A model generated the notes under the pieces. It searched no databases. It was not told the origin of the DNA and was given only the letters and a program-made list of their open reading frames with translations. A program made the position numbers and the translations under genes. 26,339 nt of DNA from a virus, in the IMG/VR virus record IMGVR_UViG_3300042465_000635, positions 1 through 26,339 of that record; one strand, given 5' to 3'. Shown here piece after piece: positions 4,821 through 13,244 of this stretch. The first letter of the stretch is position 1. Every line of letters starts with the position of its first letter.

Positions 4821-7127
4821 TTATACAGTTATATCTCCGAATAAATACCACTCATCAGTTCCAATCTTAACCAAACTTGCTCCGCTATATTGCACCGCTA
4901 ATTTCAACGCACCTCCTGCACTTCTCACAGTCACACCACTTGTTGCCACTACTGTTGTCTGCCCTGCTCCGTATTGAGCAATGTCAATCTTTGTACCGAT
5001 TGGGAATGCGACTGATGAGTTAAGCGGAACGGTTAAGTTGTTAGCAGTTGCAACATTCATTTCAACTAACTTATCTGCATCTGCTAAAACAAGTGTATAT
5101 GACGCAGTTTGTCTGTTTGTTATTGTTAAAGCACTTCCCGTTGTTACTGAACCATCTGCCATTAAGTACTGTGATGATGTGCCACCACTTTTGATAAATG
5201 ATGTTGCCGTTACACTACTTGAGAATGTTGCTGCTCCTGTGGATGCAATATTTAATTTTGTAGCACCTCCAGTTGCTATATCCAATGAACCACTATTAAA
5301 ATCTAAATACACACTTGTTGTACCTATAAACAATTTACCACCGAACGTACTCGCCCCCGTCACCCTCGCAGTTCCGTTGACATCTAAATCAAAAGTTCCG
5401 ACTGTCGTGGTATTTATCAATAATTTTCCACGAAGGTAGTTGTCAGCACTCCCTGCCCCATACAATCCCCAACCGCTATTGTTACTCCATTCAATTGACC
5501 GCCAATCAGCAGCAGCGGTTAAAGTAGGTGCAACATATAATCCACGAGTGATGCCGTTTGCACCGCCTGTTTGGTTAATAACACCTTCTAAGTTTAGCAT
5601 CCTAAAAGTACCCGTTCCGCTTGTAGGCAAAAAAGAACCTGATGCCAATATCCTATCGTATGTTCCTGATGTGTTTGTTACATTTGTAAACTGACCCAAT
5701 ATTGTACCCGTTCCACCCGTTGCAGAACCAATGCCACCAACAACCTCTAAAAGACTGCCACTTGATGATGTTTGAACCCTTGCCGTAAGTATTCTATTTG
5801 GTACAAAAACTTGTCCTGAGTTATCAACCTTTAATAATTCAGTAGTTGCACTATTCTGTACCAACAAAGCATTAGTCGCACTCGTTGCTCCACTCCCCTT
5901 AATGTACGCATCACCCTGCACCTGCAAACGCTGACCGCTGTCGGATGTAAATGCTCCTATGTGAAAATTATCAGAAGCAGTAAATCTTGCATATTCTGTA
6001 ACGGCACTGAAATTCATAAATCTCATACCTCCGCTACCCATCAATGCTCTTATCTGACCTCCTGCCGTATTTGCAGTATTGTTTAATATCAAAGACGATT
6101 CATCATTTACTGTTCCCGTTCTTGAAATTCTTATATTTGCATTTGCTCCCGATAGATGAAGCATTGTACTTGGTGCATTAGTCCCAATCCCCAACCTACT
6201 ATTTGCAGCATCCCAAAACAGATTATTACTTCCCGTCTGACTACTCGTTCCATTCCAATATGCAACCTGTCCCGTTGCACCGCTACCGCCAACATACGTT
6301 GTGCTATCAACCGAACCATCAGCCTTGAGGAACTGCGATGAAGTACCGCCCGACTTTACTAATGTCGTAGCGTTAAGCGTTCCAATGATTGTCGCAGCAT
6401 TACCCGAACCACTTGTTTTGTTGATATACAACCCCTCACCATTTCCACCCTTTGTAATATTTAACCCAATACCGCTACCGCTTGTATGGTTAAGTGTAAA
6501 CGTATCACCCGAACCATTTGATGCAATCGTTGCGTTCTGTGCAAGTATTCTGTGTGTGCCCAAATCAACATTTGTCGTTGCCCCTGTGTAGGGAACGAAA
6601 CCTGTTAAAGAAGGTATATCACTCAACAATGCCAATGTCCCACTAAGGTCTGGCAAGGTGTATGTTCTAAGGGTATTATCAGTTAACCCACTTGGGTTTA
6701 ATACAAAGTTTTTAAAATTTGGCGAAGTAGTAGCAGCTGTAAAATAAAATACTCCTGTACTTAAAGTGCTTATTGTAGAATAACCATCCAAGTTTGCAGC
6801 AGAACTCGCAAACTGTTTAATTCTTAATGCACCACCTGCTCCAGAAGCACCTTCTAAAAATACTGAACCTGCCTTTAAATCATTGCCACCTAAATCAACA
6901 TCACCCGTTGCACCGCTATATGGAACACCTGCATTATCTGCTGCCCAATATGTATCGTAATTAGTATTGGTAAACTTCTTTAATACTTGACCCGTAGTGC
7001 CACCAACGGGAACACCTACACCTGCAGGACCTTGAGGACCTGCTGCGTTGCTCACATTTACAACTATGTCTTCACTGCTTTCTGTAATAATGACTAAATC
7101 ATTCTGAACATTTACATCAATACTCAT
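4821..7127 (-). CDS. Tail fibre protein with short collagen-like stretch
   Basis: The 768-residue protein is rich in Gly, Ser, Thr and Asn, as phage fibres are. Residues 1-29 form a beta-like N-terminus. Residues 30-38 (GPQGPAGVG) are a short collagen-like run. Repeated segments follow: VPYSGATGDVDLGGNDLKAG and VPYTGATTNVDLG, and twice a KSGGTSSQ-(F/Y)-L-x-ADGS block. The middle has fibre-like runs such as GIGTNAPSTMLHLSG. The last 100 residues form a beta domain ending GTDEWYLFGDITV. No intramolecular chaperone peptidase motif was seen. It should trimerise and carry host-recognition surfaces. It lies 3 bp after the Ig-like adaptor gene. Confidence 0.8.
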   Translation of the reverse strand: MSIDVNVQNDLVIITESSEDIVVNVSNAAGPQGPAGVGVPVGGTTGQVLKKFTNTNYDTYWAADNAGVPYSGATGDVDLGGNDLKAGSVFLEGASGAGGALRIKQFASSAANLDGYSTISTLSTGVFYFTAATTSPNFKNFVLNPSGLTDNTLRTYTLPDLSGTLALLSDIPSLTGFVPYTGATTNVDLGTHRILAQNATIASNGSGDTFTLNHTSGSGIGLNITKGGNGEGLYINKTSGSGNAATIIGTLNATTLVKSGGTSSQFLKADGSVDSTTYVGGSGATGQVAYWNGTSSQTGSNNLFWDAANSRLGIGTNAPSTMLHLSGANANIRISRTGTVNDESSLILNNTANTAGGQIRALMGSGGMRFMNFSAVTEYARFTASDNFHIGAFTSDSGQRLQVQGDAYIKGSGATSATNALLVQNSATTELLKVDNSGQVFVPNRILTARVQTSSSGSLLEVVGGIGSATGGTGTILGQFTNVTNTSGTYDRILASGSFLPTSGTGTFRMLNLEGVINQTGGANGITRGLYVAPTLTAAADWRSIEWSNNSGWGLYGAGSADNYLRGKLLINTTTVGTFDLDVNGTARVTGASTFGGKLFIGTTSVYLDFNSGSLDIATGGATKLNIASTGAATFSSSVTATSFIKSGGTSSQYLMADGSVTTGSALTITNRQTASYTLVLADADKLVEMNVATANNLTVPLNSSVAFPIGTKIDIAQYGAGQTTVVATSGVTVRSAGGALKLAVQYSGASLVKIGTDEWYLFGDITV

Positions 7128-7130
7128 CTC

Positions 7131-7478
7131 TTATGGTTTAGTTACATCATCATAAACAATAAAATCGCCTTCTAAGTATGTCTTAACAGTAGTATCAGAA
7201 AAGGTTACCTGCATATCCCAAACGTAATTACCCTTGGCAATATCTACCAACTTGTTCACTGTGATTTGGTTATTGTCAACACCTCCGATAGTCACACCGC
7301 TTCCATTAGTCAAACTAAGGGCAAGAGTACCTCCGCATCCTTTACGGACCTGAATATAAACTGTTGCACCAAGCAAACTGATTGGTGTAGTATCTGCCAA
7401 AAGAGTAAACACCTGCTGCCAAGTGTCATTCCTCCACATTTGGATATCAAGTTTCCCTGGTCTAAAATCTGATGCCAT
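7131..7478 (-). CDS. Ig-like baseplate/fibre adaptor (BppU N-terminal-like)
   Basis: The 115-residue product reads as an all-beta immunoglobulin-like domain. It has a W near residue 20 (DTWQQVFTLL), then PISLLGATVYIQVRKG, then GNYVWDMQVTF and a final TYLEGDFIVYDDV. This order of strands recurs in phage upper-baseplate (BppU-like) N-terminal domains and small virion adaptor proteins. Directly upstream of the fibre gene, it may join the fibre to the tail tip. The match is by pattern only, so a head-decoration role remains possible. Confidence 0.5.
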   Translation of the reverse strand: MASDFRPGKLDIQMWRNDTWQQVFTLLADTTPISLLGATVYIQVRKGCGGTLALSLTNGSGVTIGGVDNNQITVNKLVDIAKGNYVWDMQVTFSDTTVKTYLEGDFIVYDDVTKP

Positions 7479-7499
7479 TTTCTTTTTCTTTAAATAGAT

Positions 7500-7946
7500 T
7501 TATGATGGATAAGTGTAGTCTGTTGGAACTACGCACCTATTCTGCAAGTATGGTAAATCAAGAGCAATAGTCGCACTAACCCCTGCTAAATATTCGGGTG
7601 TGTCCTCCGTAAAGAAGTCAAGCGTTACCGCATCTTGCAAAACAAAATCAAAGTCATTGTAATGAAGTTGTGCAATTATATCCTGTGCCGTTAGTAATTG
7701 GTCAGACAAGACCTCTTGCTCGTTTGATTGTTCGGGAAGTACCCTATCACAAAAAAACATGGTAAAGTTGACAGTTGAACTCTTGCCATTGATGGACGCA
7801 CCCGTAAGGTCAAAGAATAAAGCAGGGTAGACATTGTCTGTACCCTTGCTCAAGAAATCAAAAGCGTTTCCGTAGAATGTTGTCTTGATTTGCTGATGGG
7901 CATTTCCCAAGTCCTCTATTGTCTTTATTATTTGGTTTAGGGTCAT
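7500..7946 (-). CDS. Probable tail terminator / tail completion protein
   Basis: The 148-residue protein begins MTLNQIIKTIEDLGNAHQQI and has alternating helix and strand segments, including VYPALFFDLTGASI and TVNFTMFFCDRV. It follows the portal and the DUF6712 connector, which is where neck and tail-terminator genes usually lie, and the size fits. The start is fixed by an in-frame stop just upstream (TAAAAAAGG before the ATG). Assignment is from context and fold impression, not from a clear motif. Confidence 0.45.
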   Translation of the reverse strand: MTLNQIIKTIEDLGNAHQQIKTTFYGNAFDFLSKGTDNVYPALFFDLTGASINGKSSTVNFTMFFCDRVLPEQSNEQEVLSDQLLTAQDIIAQLHYNDFDFVLQDAVTLDFFTEDTPEYLAGVSATIALDLPYLQNRCVVPTDYTYPS

Positions 7947-8016
7947 CCTTTTTTATTTTTTCAAGATAGACACGCAGTTTCTCTTGGTTCTTTTTAGTAT
8001 ATGTTTTATTCGCCAC
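7858..8016 (-). CDS. Possible small basic protein with GTG start
   Basis: A GTG at 8014-8016, inside the end of the DUF6712 gene, opens a 52-residue frame beginning VANKTYTKKNQEKLRVYL. The first 28 residues look like a real basic helix and fill the gap between two genes. The last 24 overlap the start of the tail-terminator gene by 89 bp and look like its shadow. Either a short gene with a long overlap or chance could explain this. Confidence 0.3.
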   Translation of the reverse strand: MANKTYTKKNQEKLRVYLEKIKKDDPKPNNKDNRGLGKCPSANQDNILRKRF

Positions 8017-8599
8017 AACAACGATTTATATCTCCTTGATATTTCTCTTCAAATGTTTTATACCTTCCGCAATCATAATCCCCTAACCATATTGTAGTGG
8101 TGTAGGCATCATTGTCGGGAACGATGGTATCAACACCAGTTCCAGGGTTTATGTATTCGGGATATTTAGCACTTGCTTGGGATTCTTGCTTGAGGAACTT
8201 AATTAACCTTTGCTTGTAAAACTCTGCTCTTGCTCCGTACCTATTCGCAACATCTGCCAACTCTGATGCACTCGGTTCGGTTTGATTATCACCCGATTTC
8301 CTTACCACTCCTTTATTGTAGAACTGGTAAGATAGTGCCATTGGCAACTCACTCATAACATAGTAAACAAGACAAGGTGTTATGTAGGTGTTCAGCAAGG
8401 TTTCTTCATCACAATTCAAGTCACCGCATTCAATGCCCGTTTGTAACTTCTCATAAAGTGCAGTTCCAAGTGCAGGGAGGATATATGCATCCTGTGCATA
8501 AAGGATATCAGGGAAGACTAACTTAGGGTCAACATTTACATGAAGTCCTGTTCTGTCCTTTATTGTATCTACTGAAATAAAAAGTATATTTCTGCTCAT
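8006..8599 (-). CDS. Head-tail connector of the DUF6712 family
   Basis: The 197-residue protein has the DUF6712 pattern. A helical region contains AYILPALGTALYEKLQTGI (residues about 38-56). The helix TYITPCLVYYVMSELPMALS comes next, then NKGVVRKSGDNQTEPSA and the helix RYGARAEFYKQRLIKFL. The family occurs in Bacteroidota phages next to the portal and probably corresponds to the head completion/connector protein of siphoviruses. The C-terminus is Cys-rich (DCGRY and NRCCGE), which is unusual for a connector. The start shares one base with the portal stop. Confidence 0.7.
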   Translation of the reverse strand: MSRNILFISVDTIKDRTGLHVNVDPKLVFPDILYAQDAYILPALGTALYEKLQTGIECGDLNCDEETLLNTYITPCLVYYVMSELPMALSYQFYNKGVVRKSGDNQTEPSASELADVANRYGARAEFYKQRLIKFLKQESQASAKYPEYINPGTGVDTIVPDNDAYTTTIWLGDYDCGRYKTFEEKYQGDINRCCGE

Positions 8600-10587
8600 T
8601 ATTTTTTCTTTTTAACAACTACATTTCTTCTCCATTCGTGTCTGCAAGAGGGAGAATCTCCCCACCATCCACCGCCTCTATCAAAAACCGAATAACCAAG
8701 CCTTGCACTTAGCATCTCTATTCCGCTTCTGCTCCAAAGCCTGTCCTCTCTCATTAATTTCCTGCAAAAAGTCCTTGAAGGTTTTTCTACTGAATCTCTT
8801 TGCCAATCAGGAACTATCGGTTTCCACTCGTAAGAATACTTAACCTCAAAGGTTGTTATATCCATATCGTCAACCAACTTGCTCAGTGGTTTAGTCAGTT
8901 TTCTTTCCTCTATCTTTGGGTCATAACTTACCGCACCCGATTCAACCAAGTAACTCAAACGACCCTGTACCACCTCTCTTGTTTTCCTTACTGCACTTGC
9001 AATATCATCAATGCTTATCTTCCTGTCTTTATCTATCAAGGCAAGGATTTGCTTATCAAGTGTCTTGTCTATTAAATCACCCTCTGCAAACGCATCACGA
9101 CTGCCAAAAACCGCTTTAGAGTTAATTATGGTATAATCACTCTTAGGTTCTCCAACCTCTCTGAATAAGCCTATAACAGTGTCCTCATCCAATGCAGAAA
9201 AACTAAAGTCTTCAGTCATTGGGTCATCATCTATACCAAGCATAGCATTTACCTCATTGTCGGTCATTCCAAGACCTGATTTGAGCATAGTTACTGCAAT
9301 CTCTTTGGATATCTTACCTTGAGAGAACTGCCTAATAACTCTCATCAAGTGTTGGTATTGTCTACCGCTTAGGTTCTTCAAGTTATCGTTTACCTCAATC
9401 TGCTCTTGATTCAAACTCGGTTGAGTTGCTTCAGTTGGTGCATATTTTGCAACATCAATTCCCGCCTTCTCCAATAACCACTCCTTAGGAGCAATCTGCA
9501 AAAGTGCTTGTTCGCTTAACTCAAACCCAATAGGTTCTACTGGTATAATGCTAATCTCTGAAGTCGCACCCTTTAACTTACCAAGTTGATTAAAGATTGA
9601 TTCAAGGAACTGCTGCTTATCGTTTACATAGGTGTTCTTAAATATCTCATAAGCATCACGCATCTGAGAGCGACTGTTCAGCTGCCCTGGTTCTGCAATT
9701 CCAAATAAACTTGGAGCAGTAATCTGATGCCCAGAGAACAAATTATTCTGTATAATCAAGTCAACTCTTGTGAAGTCCTCTTTAGTGATATCACTTGCAC
9801 CAAGGTCTTCTATAATTGGTTTACGTGCAGGGTCAGTGGTAAATGATAAGATAAATTTCTTACCATCACTACCACTAAACCTATCTGTAAATCTCCTTTC
9901 AATGTTACGCTTCTCATCAGGAGAAGGTTCACCATTTGGAAGAGTAATTAGTTTGGATGCACTGAATCCCGTTTGGGCATTGCCAAGAACGTGTCTGCTG
10001 ACTTCTATATCAGATTCAATATAGTTCAATGCACCCATATATCCTGGGAGAGCATAAGTGTCCAACCCTGGTCTATACTCTTTTATGTAAAGTATCTGCT
10101 TCCCTTGTCTGACCTTCGTATTGAATGCCATTAAAGGTATTAACTCATCTTTCCTCTCATTCCAATCTTTCTTGTACCAAAACTGCGTGTTATCTGTGTT
10201 GGACCTTATTTTAGTATAGTCAATGTGTAAGACATCAGTCAACTGCCCACCTGTTACAGACCATATAACCTCAAGGTAAGCACCGCCAAAGATTTCAATG
10301 TCAATTGATACCTTTCTTGTTAAATCCGCTAAAGATTCAAACTGGTTAGGTTGTGCTATGAACTGCTCCGCAATCGGGTCTGCCTCATCACTCTTCCATC
10401 CGTTTCCGATAATGTAATTAACCTTACCTTTTACGATAGCATTATGCTTTGCACTCTTATTATACAATGCCAAAAGGTAATTAGGATAATCGTTCTTTTC
10501 ACCGAATTCAATATATCCCTTGCCCCTCTTTTCTCTATATTCGGGTTGCCTTGCCTCTTGAAAATTAAGTATTACTAAATCATTCAT
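8599..10587 (-). CDS. Portal protein with C-terminal winged-helix-like and Cys/Trp-rich extensions
   Basis: The 662-residue protein begins with a portal core (residues about 1-400). Segments typical of Bacteroidota portal proteins include EFGEKNDYPNYLLALYNKSA, HNAIVKGKVNYIIGNG and FGGAYLEVIW. Residues about 504-555 (LDKQILALIDKDRKISIDD and on to LVESGAVSYD) read as a winged helix-turn-helix. The last 60 residues contain SRTFCRKLMREDRLWSRS, RLGYSVFDRGGGWWG and CRHEW, a Cys/His/Trp-rich tail. Portals form the dodecameric ring through which DNA enters and leaves the head. The extra domains may contact protease, capsid or DNA. Its start overlaps the previous gene by 4 bp. Confidence 0.85.
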   Translation of the reverse strand: MNDLVILNFQEARQPEYREKRGKGYIEFGEKNDYPNYLLALYNKSAKHNAIVKGKVNYIIGNGWKSDEADPIAEQFIAQPNQFESLADLTRKVSIDIEIFGGAYLEVIWSVTGGQLTDVLHIDYTKIRSNTDNTQFWYKKDWNERKDELIPLMAFNTKVRQGKQILYIKEYRPGLDTYALPGYMGALNYIESDIEVSRHVLGNAQTGFSASKLITLPNGEPSPDEKRNIERRFTDRFSGSDGKKFILSFTTDPARKPIIEDLGASDITKEDFTRVDLIIQNNLFSGHQITAPSLFGIAEPGQLNSRSQMRDAYEIFKNTYVNDKQQFLESIFNQLGKLKGATSEISIIPVEPIGFELSEQALLQIAPKEWLLEKAGIDVAKYAPTEATQPSLNQEQIEVNDNLKNLSGRQYQHLMRVIRQFSQGKISKEIAVTMLKSGLGMTDNEVNAMLGIDDDPMTEDFSFSALDEDTVIGLFREVGEPKSDYTIINSKAVFGSRDAFAEGDLIDKTLDKQILALIDKDRKISIDDIASAVRKTREVVQGRLSYLVESGAVSYDPKIEERKLTKPLSKLVDDMDITTFEVKYSYEWKPIVPDWQRDSVEKPSRTFCRKLMREDRLWSRSGIEMLSARLGYSVFDRGGGWWGDSPSCRHEWRRNVVVKKKK

Positions 10588-10961
10588 CTTGTTATATATG
10601 TATTGTCAACCTCGTGCTGCGTATATTCAAAAGTGGTTGATGGTGACAGTTTCATTATTCCCTCTTCAAGCAATCCCGTTGCTTGGGTGTAGTCTACATT
10701 GTAAGCACTCGTTTGCTCATAGACAAAGTACAACCACTCCCCTACATTACCCAATCCAAAGTATTTAGGTACTTTGATGCTGAACTTGTTGTACCTATCC
10801 TTGAAAGGTGATACATCAAGAGCATTCAGCAAAACAAAAGTAACCTCATCCCGTGTGGTCCTATTGACAAAACGAAACAGGTAATTAGGTGAAGCAAGTG
10901 TCTGCTTCTCCGTTAATGTTAGGTAAATGAACTCAGTTGAACCTTGTGTCAGTTGTATCAT
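10584..10961 (-). CDS. Hypothetical structural protein, 125 aa
   Basis: I start at the ATG at 10959-10961. The longer frame from 11009 would begin with MPFFLG, which is only the translation of the terminator hairpin. The 125-residue product starts MIQLTQGSTEFIYLTLTEKQ and is beta-rich, with FRFVNRTTRDEVTF, KFSIKVPKYFGL and GEWLYFVYEQ. It resembles small head-tail or decoration proteins that sit upstream of the portal in some Bacteroidota phages. Its stop overlaps the portal start (ATGA). The exact role is unknown. Confidence 0.6.
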   Translation of the reverse strand: MIQLTQGSTEFIYLTLTEKQTLASPNYLFRFVNRTTRDEVTFVLLNALDVSPFKDRYNKFSIKVPKYFGLGNVGEWLYFVYEQTSAYNVDYTQATGLLEEGIMKLSPSTTFEYTQHEVDNTYITR

Positions 10962-10995
10962 TGTATCTAAATAGGCAATGCCTTGACTTTTACCC

Positions 10996-11023
10996 AAAAA
11001 GAAAGGCATCCGATATGGATGCC
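10996..11023 (-). terminator. Intrinsic terminator after the probable tail-tube gene
   Basis: On the minus strand GGCATCC and GGATGCC form a perfect 7-bp stem around a 5-nt loop. The U-rich run TTTCTTTTT follows. It lies 26 bp after the stop of the gene at 11049 and would lower read-through into the gene at 10584 and the portal. Confidence 0.75.
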
Positions 11024-11048
11024 CTTACTTCATTCTAAACCTTCCTAT

Positions 11049-11561
11049 TTACGCAGTAAGACCTGCAATTATTGAACTTGAAACTTCAGGAGCAAGTGCA
11101 GGTTCATTACCTGTAAAGGTCAATGTGTAACCATTCCTATCTCCGAAAGCAGCACCAGTCGCACCATTACCACCAGTCAAATCAGCACCATTTGTCTTGC
11201 CGAGCAACCAATATTTATCGTTACCATCCTGAACTACTGCAAGGAGATTGTTTTTTGCCAAAAGCAAAATCTCGTTTCTTGTAGATGCTTGAAGTTTATT
11301 CAAGATGATTGACAATTCTTGAGCATAAAACACAGTTCCGTTCTCAACAGAGGCGGTAATGTTTTCGGTAAGTGAAGAGGTTTGCTTAACAAGTTGGTAC
11401 TTGTAAAATACCTTTCCTGCTGACTTTGTAATAGTAGTAACAACGCCTGATGCCTCTGTTATTGTAGTAACATCACCGAATGGAATGAACCAAACTGCTT
11501 TGATGCCACCTATGGATTCTTTACAATCCAATACATATCCTTGAGTTAAAGCACACGGCAT
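11049..11561 (-). CDS. Probable major tail tube protein
   Basis: The 170-residue protein begins MPCALTQGYVLDCKESIGGI and is beta-rich throughout, with VWFIPFGDVTTI, KVFYKYQLVKQ and DRNGYTLTFTGNEP. It has a helical stretch (YAQELSIILNKLQAS) in the middle. Size, composition and a place after the major capsid gene between two hairpins suggest an abundant virion protein. The TLTFTG-x-EP ending recalls tail-tube folds. A head-decoration protein is the main alternative. Hairpins on both sides (11583-11609 and 10996-11023) suggest that its level is set separately. Confidence 0.5.
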   Translation of the reverse strand: MPCALTQGYVLDCKESIGGIKAVWFIPFGDVTTITEASGVVTTITKSAGKVFYKYQLVKQTSSLTENITASVENGTVFYAQELSIILNKLQASTRNEILLLAKNNLLAVVQDGNDKYWLLGKTNGADLTGGNGATGAAFGDRNGYTLTFTGNEPALAPEVSSSIIAGLTA

Positions 11562-11582
11562 AATTATAAATTTTATAATGAA

Positions 11583-11609
11583 GGCAAGGGATGGAAACCA
11601 CCCCTCACC
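11583..11609 (-). promoter_or_regulatory. Stem-loop between the capsid and probable tube genes
   Basis: GGTGAGGGGTGG and CCATCCCTTGCC (minus strand) form a 12-bp stem with three G-U pairs and a TTT loop. There is no clean U-run after it, so it is at best a weak terminator. It may act as an RNA-stabilising or attenuating hairpin 11 bp after the capsid stop. Confidence 0.5.
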
Positions 11610-11620
11610 TCATTTGTTAT

Positions 11621-12571
11621 TTAAACGAAGAATTTGACTATTTCCGTTGGAAATGCAAGTTGAATTCCCATCTTGAATTCCGCTACAAATCTCATCTGCA
11701 TTGCTTCTTGAGCATAAAACAGTTCAAATTTTTCTTGCTCGTCCAAAAGGTCTGTACCGATGTAAAAGTTAGAAATCCTTGCAGCAACGATGTCATTTGT
11801 ACCATTCAACCCTTGTACTGCGATAACACGCACGTTTGTACCTGGGAGGAAGAACTGACCATTTGCAGCCTCATCATACTTGTAATGGAACAAGTTAGAA
11901 GTCTTCAACTTTACAGTGTAAGTACGGAAAGTGTCCATACCACAGAAGATTGCAATATCATCCTTATCAACTACTTCAGCAGGGATTGCTTTGTAGATGC
12001 TATCAAAGATGCTAACTACGTTTGCATCAGTAATGGCAGTTTCAACTGACCCGTGAAAAGGTACACTGTTAGCATTTACAACTGTTCCACCTGCAGCAGT
12101 AATCAACTTAATCAAACCATCAAACTTGTTGAGGTTAACATCAACAGATGTGGTATCACCTTGCCACAAAGACTTTTCAAGTTGAGATGCAATTTTTTCT
12201 GCTTTACGATTTGTGTACTCTTCAGCAAAAACCATTGAATCATACATAGAACCAGCAGGGAGTGCCTTCTGCAAATACTTTGCTTCCAGGTCTTTCAAGC
12301 ACAATGCTTCGTTTACCTTGATTTTTCCAACGGTTACCGCCCTTTGTGTGAATGAAGTCAGACCTGATGCATTGAATCCGCAAGATGAACCATCTTGGAA
12401 TACTGCGTCAGTTTCCATGATGTTAATTTGTTCGCTGGATTTTACTCCAACTAAAACTGTTCCTGCTTCCTTAATCAAAGTTGCAGTTTTGCTACCAAGT
12501 ACAGAAGATACAACGAGCAGTTTCTCGTTCTCTTTTGTATAGTTTGCCAATGTTCCTACACTAAAACTCAT
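11621..12571 (-). CDS. Major capsid protein (HK97-fold type)
   Basis: The 316-residue protein starts MSFSVGTLANYTKENEKLLV. Its middle contains CLKDLEAKYLQKALPAGSMY and a long helix with EEYTNRKAEKIASQLEKSLW. It continues with DDIAIFCGMDTFRTY, the segment FFLPGTNVRVIAVQGL and a C-terminal ALE-like segment (FKMGIQLAFPTEIVKFFV). This helix-then-beta-domain order fits the HK97 fold of phage capsids. It follows the protease and scaffold-like genes, as expected. The upstream sequence is A/T-rich with no strong Shine-Dalgarno site, as usual in Bacteroidota. No long N-terminal delta domain is present, so the separate scaffold-like protein probably supplies that role. Confidence 0.75.
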   Translation of the reverse strand: MSFSVGTLANYTKENEKLLVVSSVLGSKTATLIKEAGTVLVGVKSSEQINIMETDAVFQDGSSCGFNASGLTSFTQRAVTVGKIKVNEALCLKDLEAKYLQKALPAGSMYDSMVFAEEYTNRKAEKIASQLEKSLWQGDTTSVDVNLNKFDGLIKLITAAGGTVVNANSVPFHGSVETAITDANVVSIFDSIYKAIPAEVVDKDDIAIFCGMDTFRTYTVKLKTSNLFHYKYDEAANGQFFLPGTNVRVIAVQGLNGTNDIVAARISNFYIGTDLLDEQEKFELFYAQEAMQMRFVAEFKMGIQLAFPTEIVKFFV

Positions 12572-12601
12572 TTTATTTAATTTTTATTGTTTGAGAAATT
12601 T

Positions 12602-13195
12602 TTACTTAATAGATTTTGCGAAATCAAGAAAGCGACTAAGTTTATCTTCCTTTTTTTCAACGTGTACATTAAACCTTTCCTTTGGTGTTTCAGTTGCATT
12701 TGCAGATGGTGTGTTCAAAAGTTGAACCAAAACATCAGAAATGTCACTCATACCCTTGCTAAACTTTGCTTCTTGAGAGGCAAGTTTGGCATCGTATGCC
12801 ATCTTAATCTCATCAAGTTGCTTCTGCATTTCTTCAATCTTCTTCTTCATCATGTCCTTGTCCTCATAATGCTTGTTTGTGTCAATCTCAACCTCAGGAA
12901 CTTCAGGAAGTTCTACATTAGGTACTTTGATTTCTACAATAGCAGATGCTTCATCAAGAAGAATAACAGAACCGTCAATGAGTTCATGTTCACCAGCAGG
13001 AGCAGGAACTTCGTTTCCACCCTCATCTACCAGTGTAACTTTACCACCGACTTCTAACTTATCAATCATTACCTTAGCACCACTCTTCAGCGTATATTCC
13101 GCAAAAGATTGGAGAGGTTCAGCAGAAGGCATAGGCATTTCACCTGCTTCTGCAAACATTTGTTTAATCTTGTTAATTGCTTCCAAAGTTGTCAT
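12602..13195 (-). CDS. Candidate capsid scaffold protein
   Basis: I choose the ATG at 13193-13195. The longer frame from 13255 begins inside a terminator hairpin and gives a meaningless MPFFLYGT lead. The 197-residue product has a short N-terminal helix (TLEAINKIKQMFAEAG) and then a beta-rich section (residues about 35-92) with KVTLVDEGGNEVPAPAGEHE. A charged coiled coil follows (residues about 110-150, MMKKKIEEMQKQLDEIKMAY), then a basic C-terminal helix RFLDFAKSIK. The coiled coil and basic C-terminus just upstream of the capsid gene suggest scaffolding. The beta section is unusual for a scaffold. Confidence 0.55.
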   Translation of the reverse strand: MTTLEAINKIKQMFAEAGEMPMPSAEPLQSFAEYTLKSGAKVMIDKLEVGGKVTLVDEGGNEVPAPAGEHELIDGSVILLDEASAIVEIKVPNVELPEVPEVEIDTNKHYEDKDMMKKKIEEMQKQLDEIKMAYDAKLASQEAKFSKGMSDISDVLVQLLNTPSANATETPKERFNVHVEKKEDKLSRFLDFAKSIK

Positions 13196-13203
13196 AATAA
13201 CTT

Positions 13204-13231
13204 TTGGTAATAAATAGGAGGCATTTACCAA
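13204..13231 (-). promoter_or_regulatory. Inverted repeat in the scaffold-capsid leader
   Basis: TTGGTAA and TTACCAA form a perfect 7-bp inverted repeat with a 14-bp spacer. It lies between the terminator at 13245-13274 and the scaffold-like start. It could be a protein-binding site or an mRNA hairpin. A weak TACATTGG -7-like sequence overlaps its upstream edge. Confidence 0.4.
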
Positions 13232-13244
13232 TGTACCATATAAG

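Noticed and set aside
4981-5694. Two long plus-strand frames inside the fibre gene
   Set aside because: They are antisense shadows of a low-complexity Gly/Ser/Thr-rich gene, with no motif or promoter and no gap in the minus-strand coding.
4821-7127. CRISPR-like or mobile-element repeat in the fibre gene
   Set aside because: The repeats are diverged protein modules of a fibre, without regular spacing or spacers.
10584-11009. Longer frame starting MPFFLGKS at 11009
   Set aside because: Again the lead is the terminator stem and U-run (10996-11023). The ATG at 10961 is preferred.
11591-12049. 152-residue plus-strand frame opposite the capsid gene
   Set aside because: It lies fully opposite a well-supported gene and begins in an intergenic hairpin.
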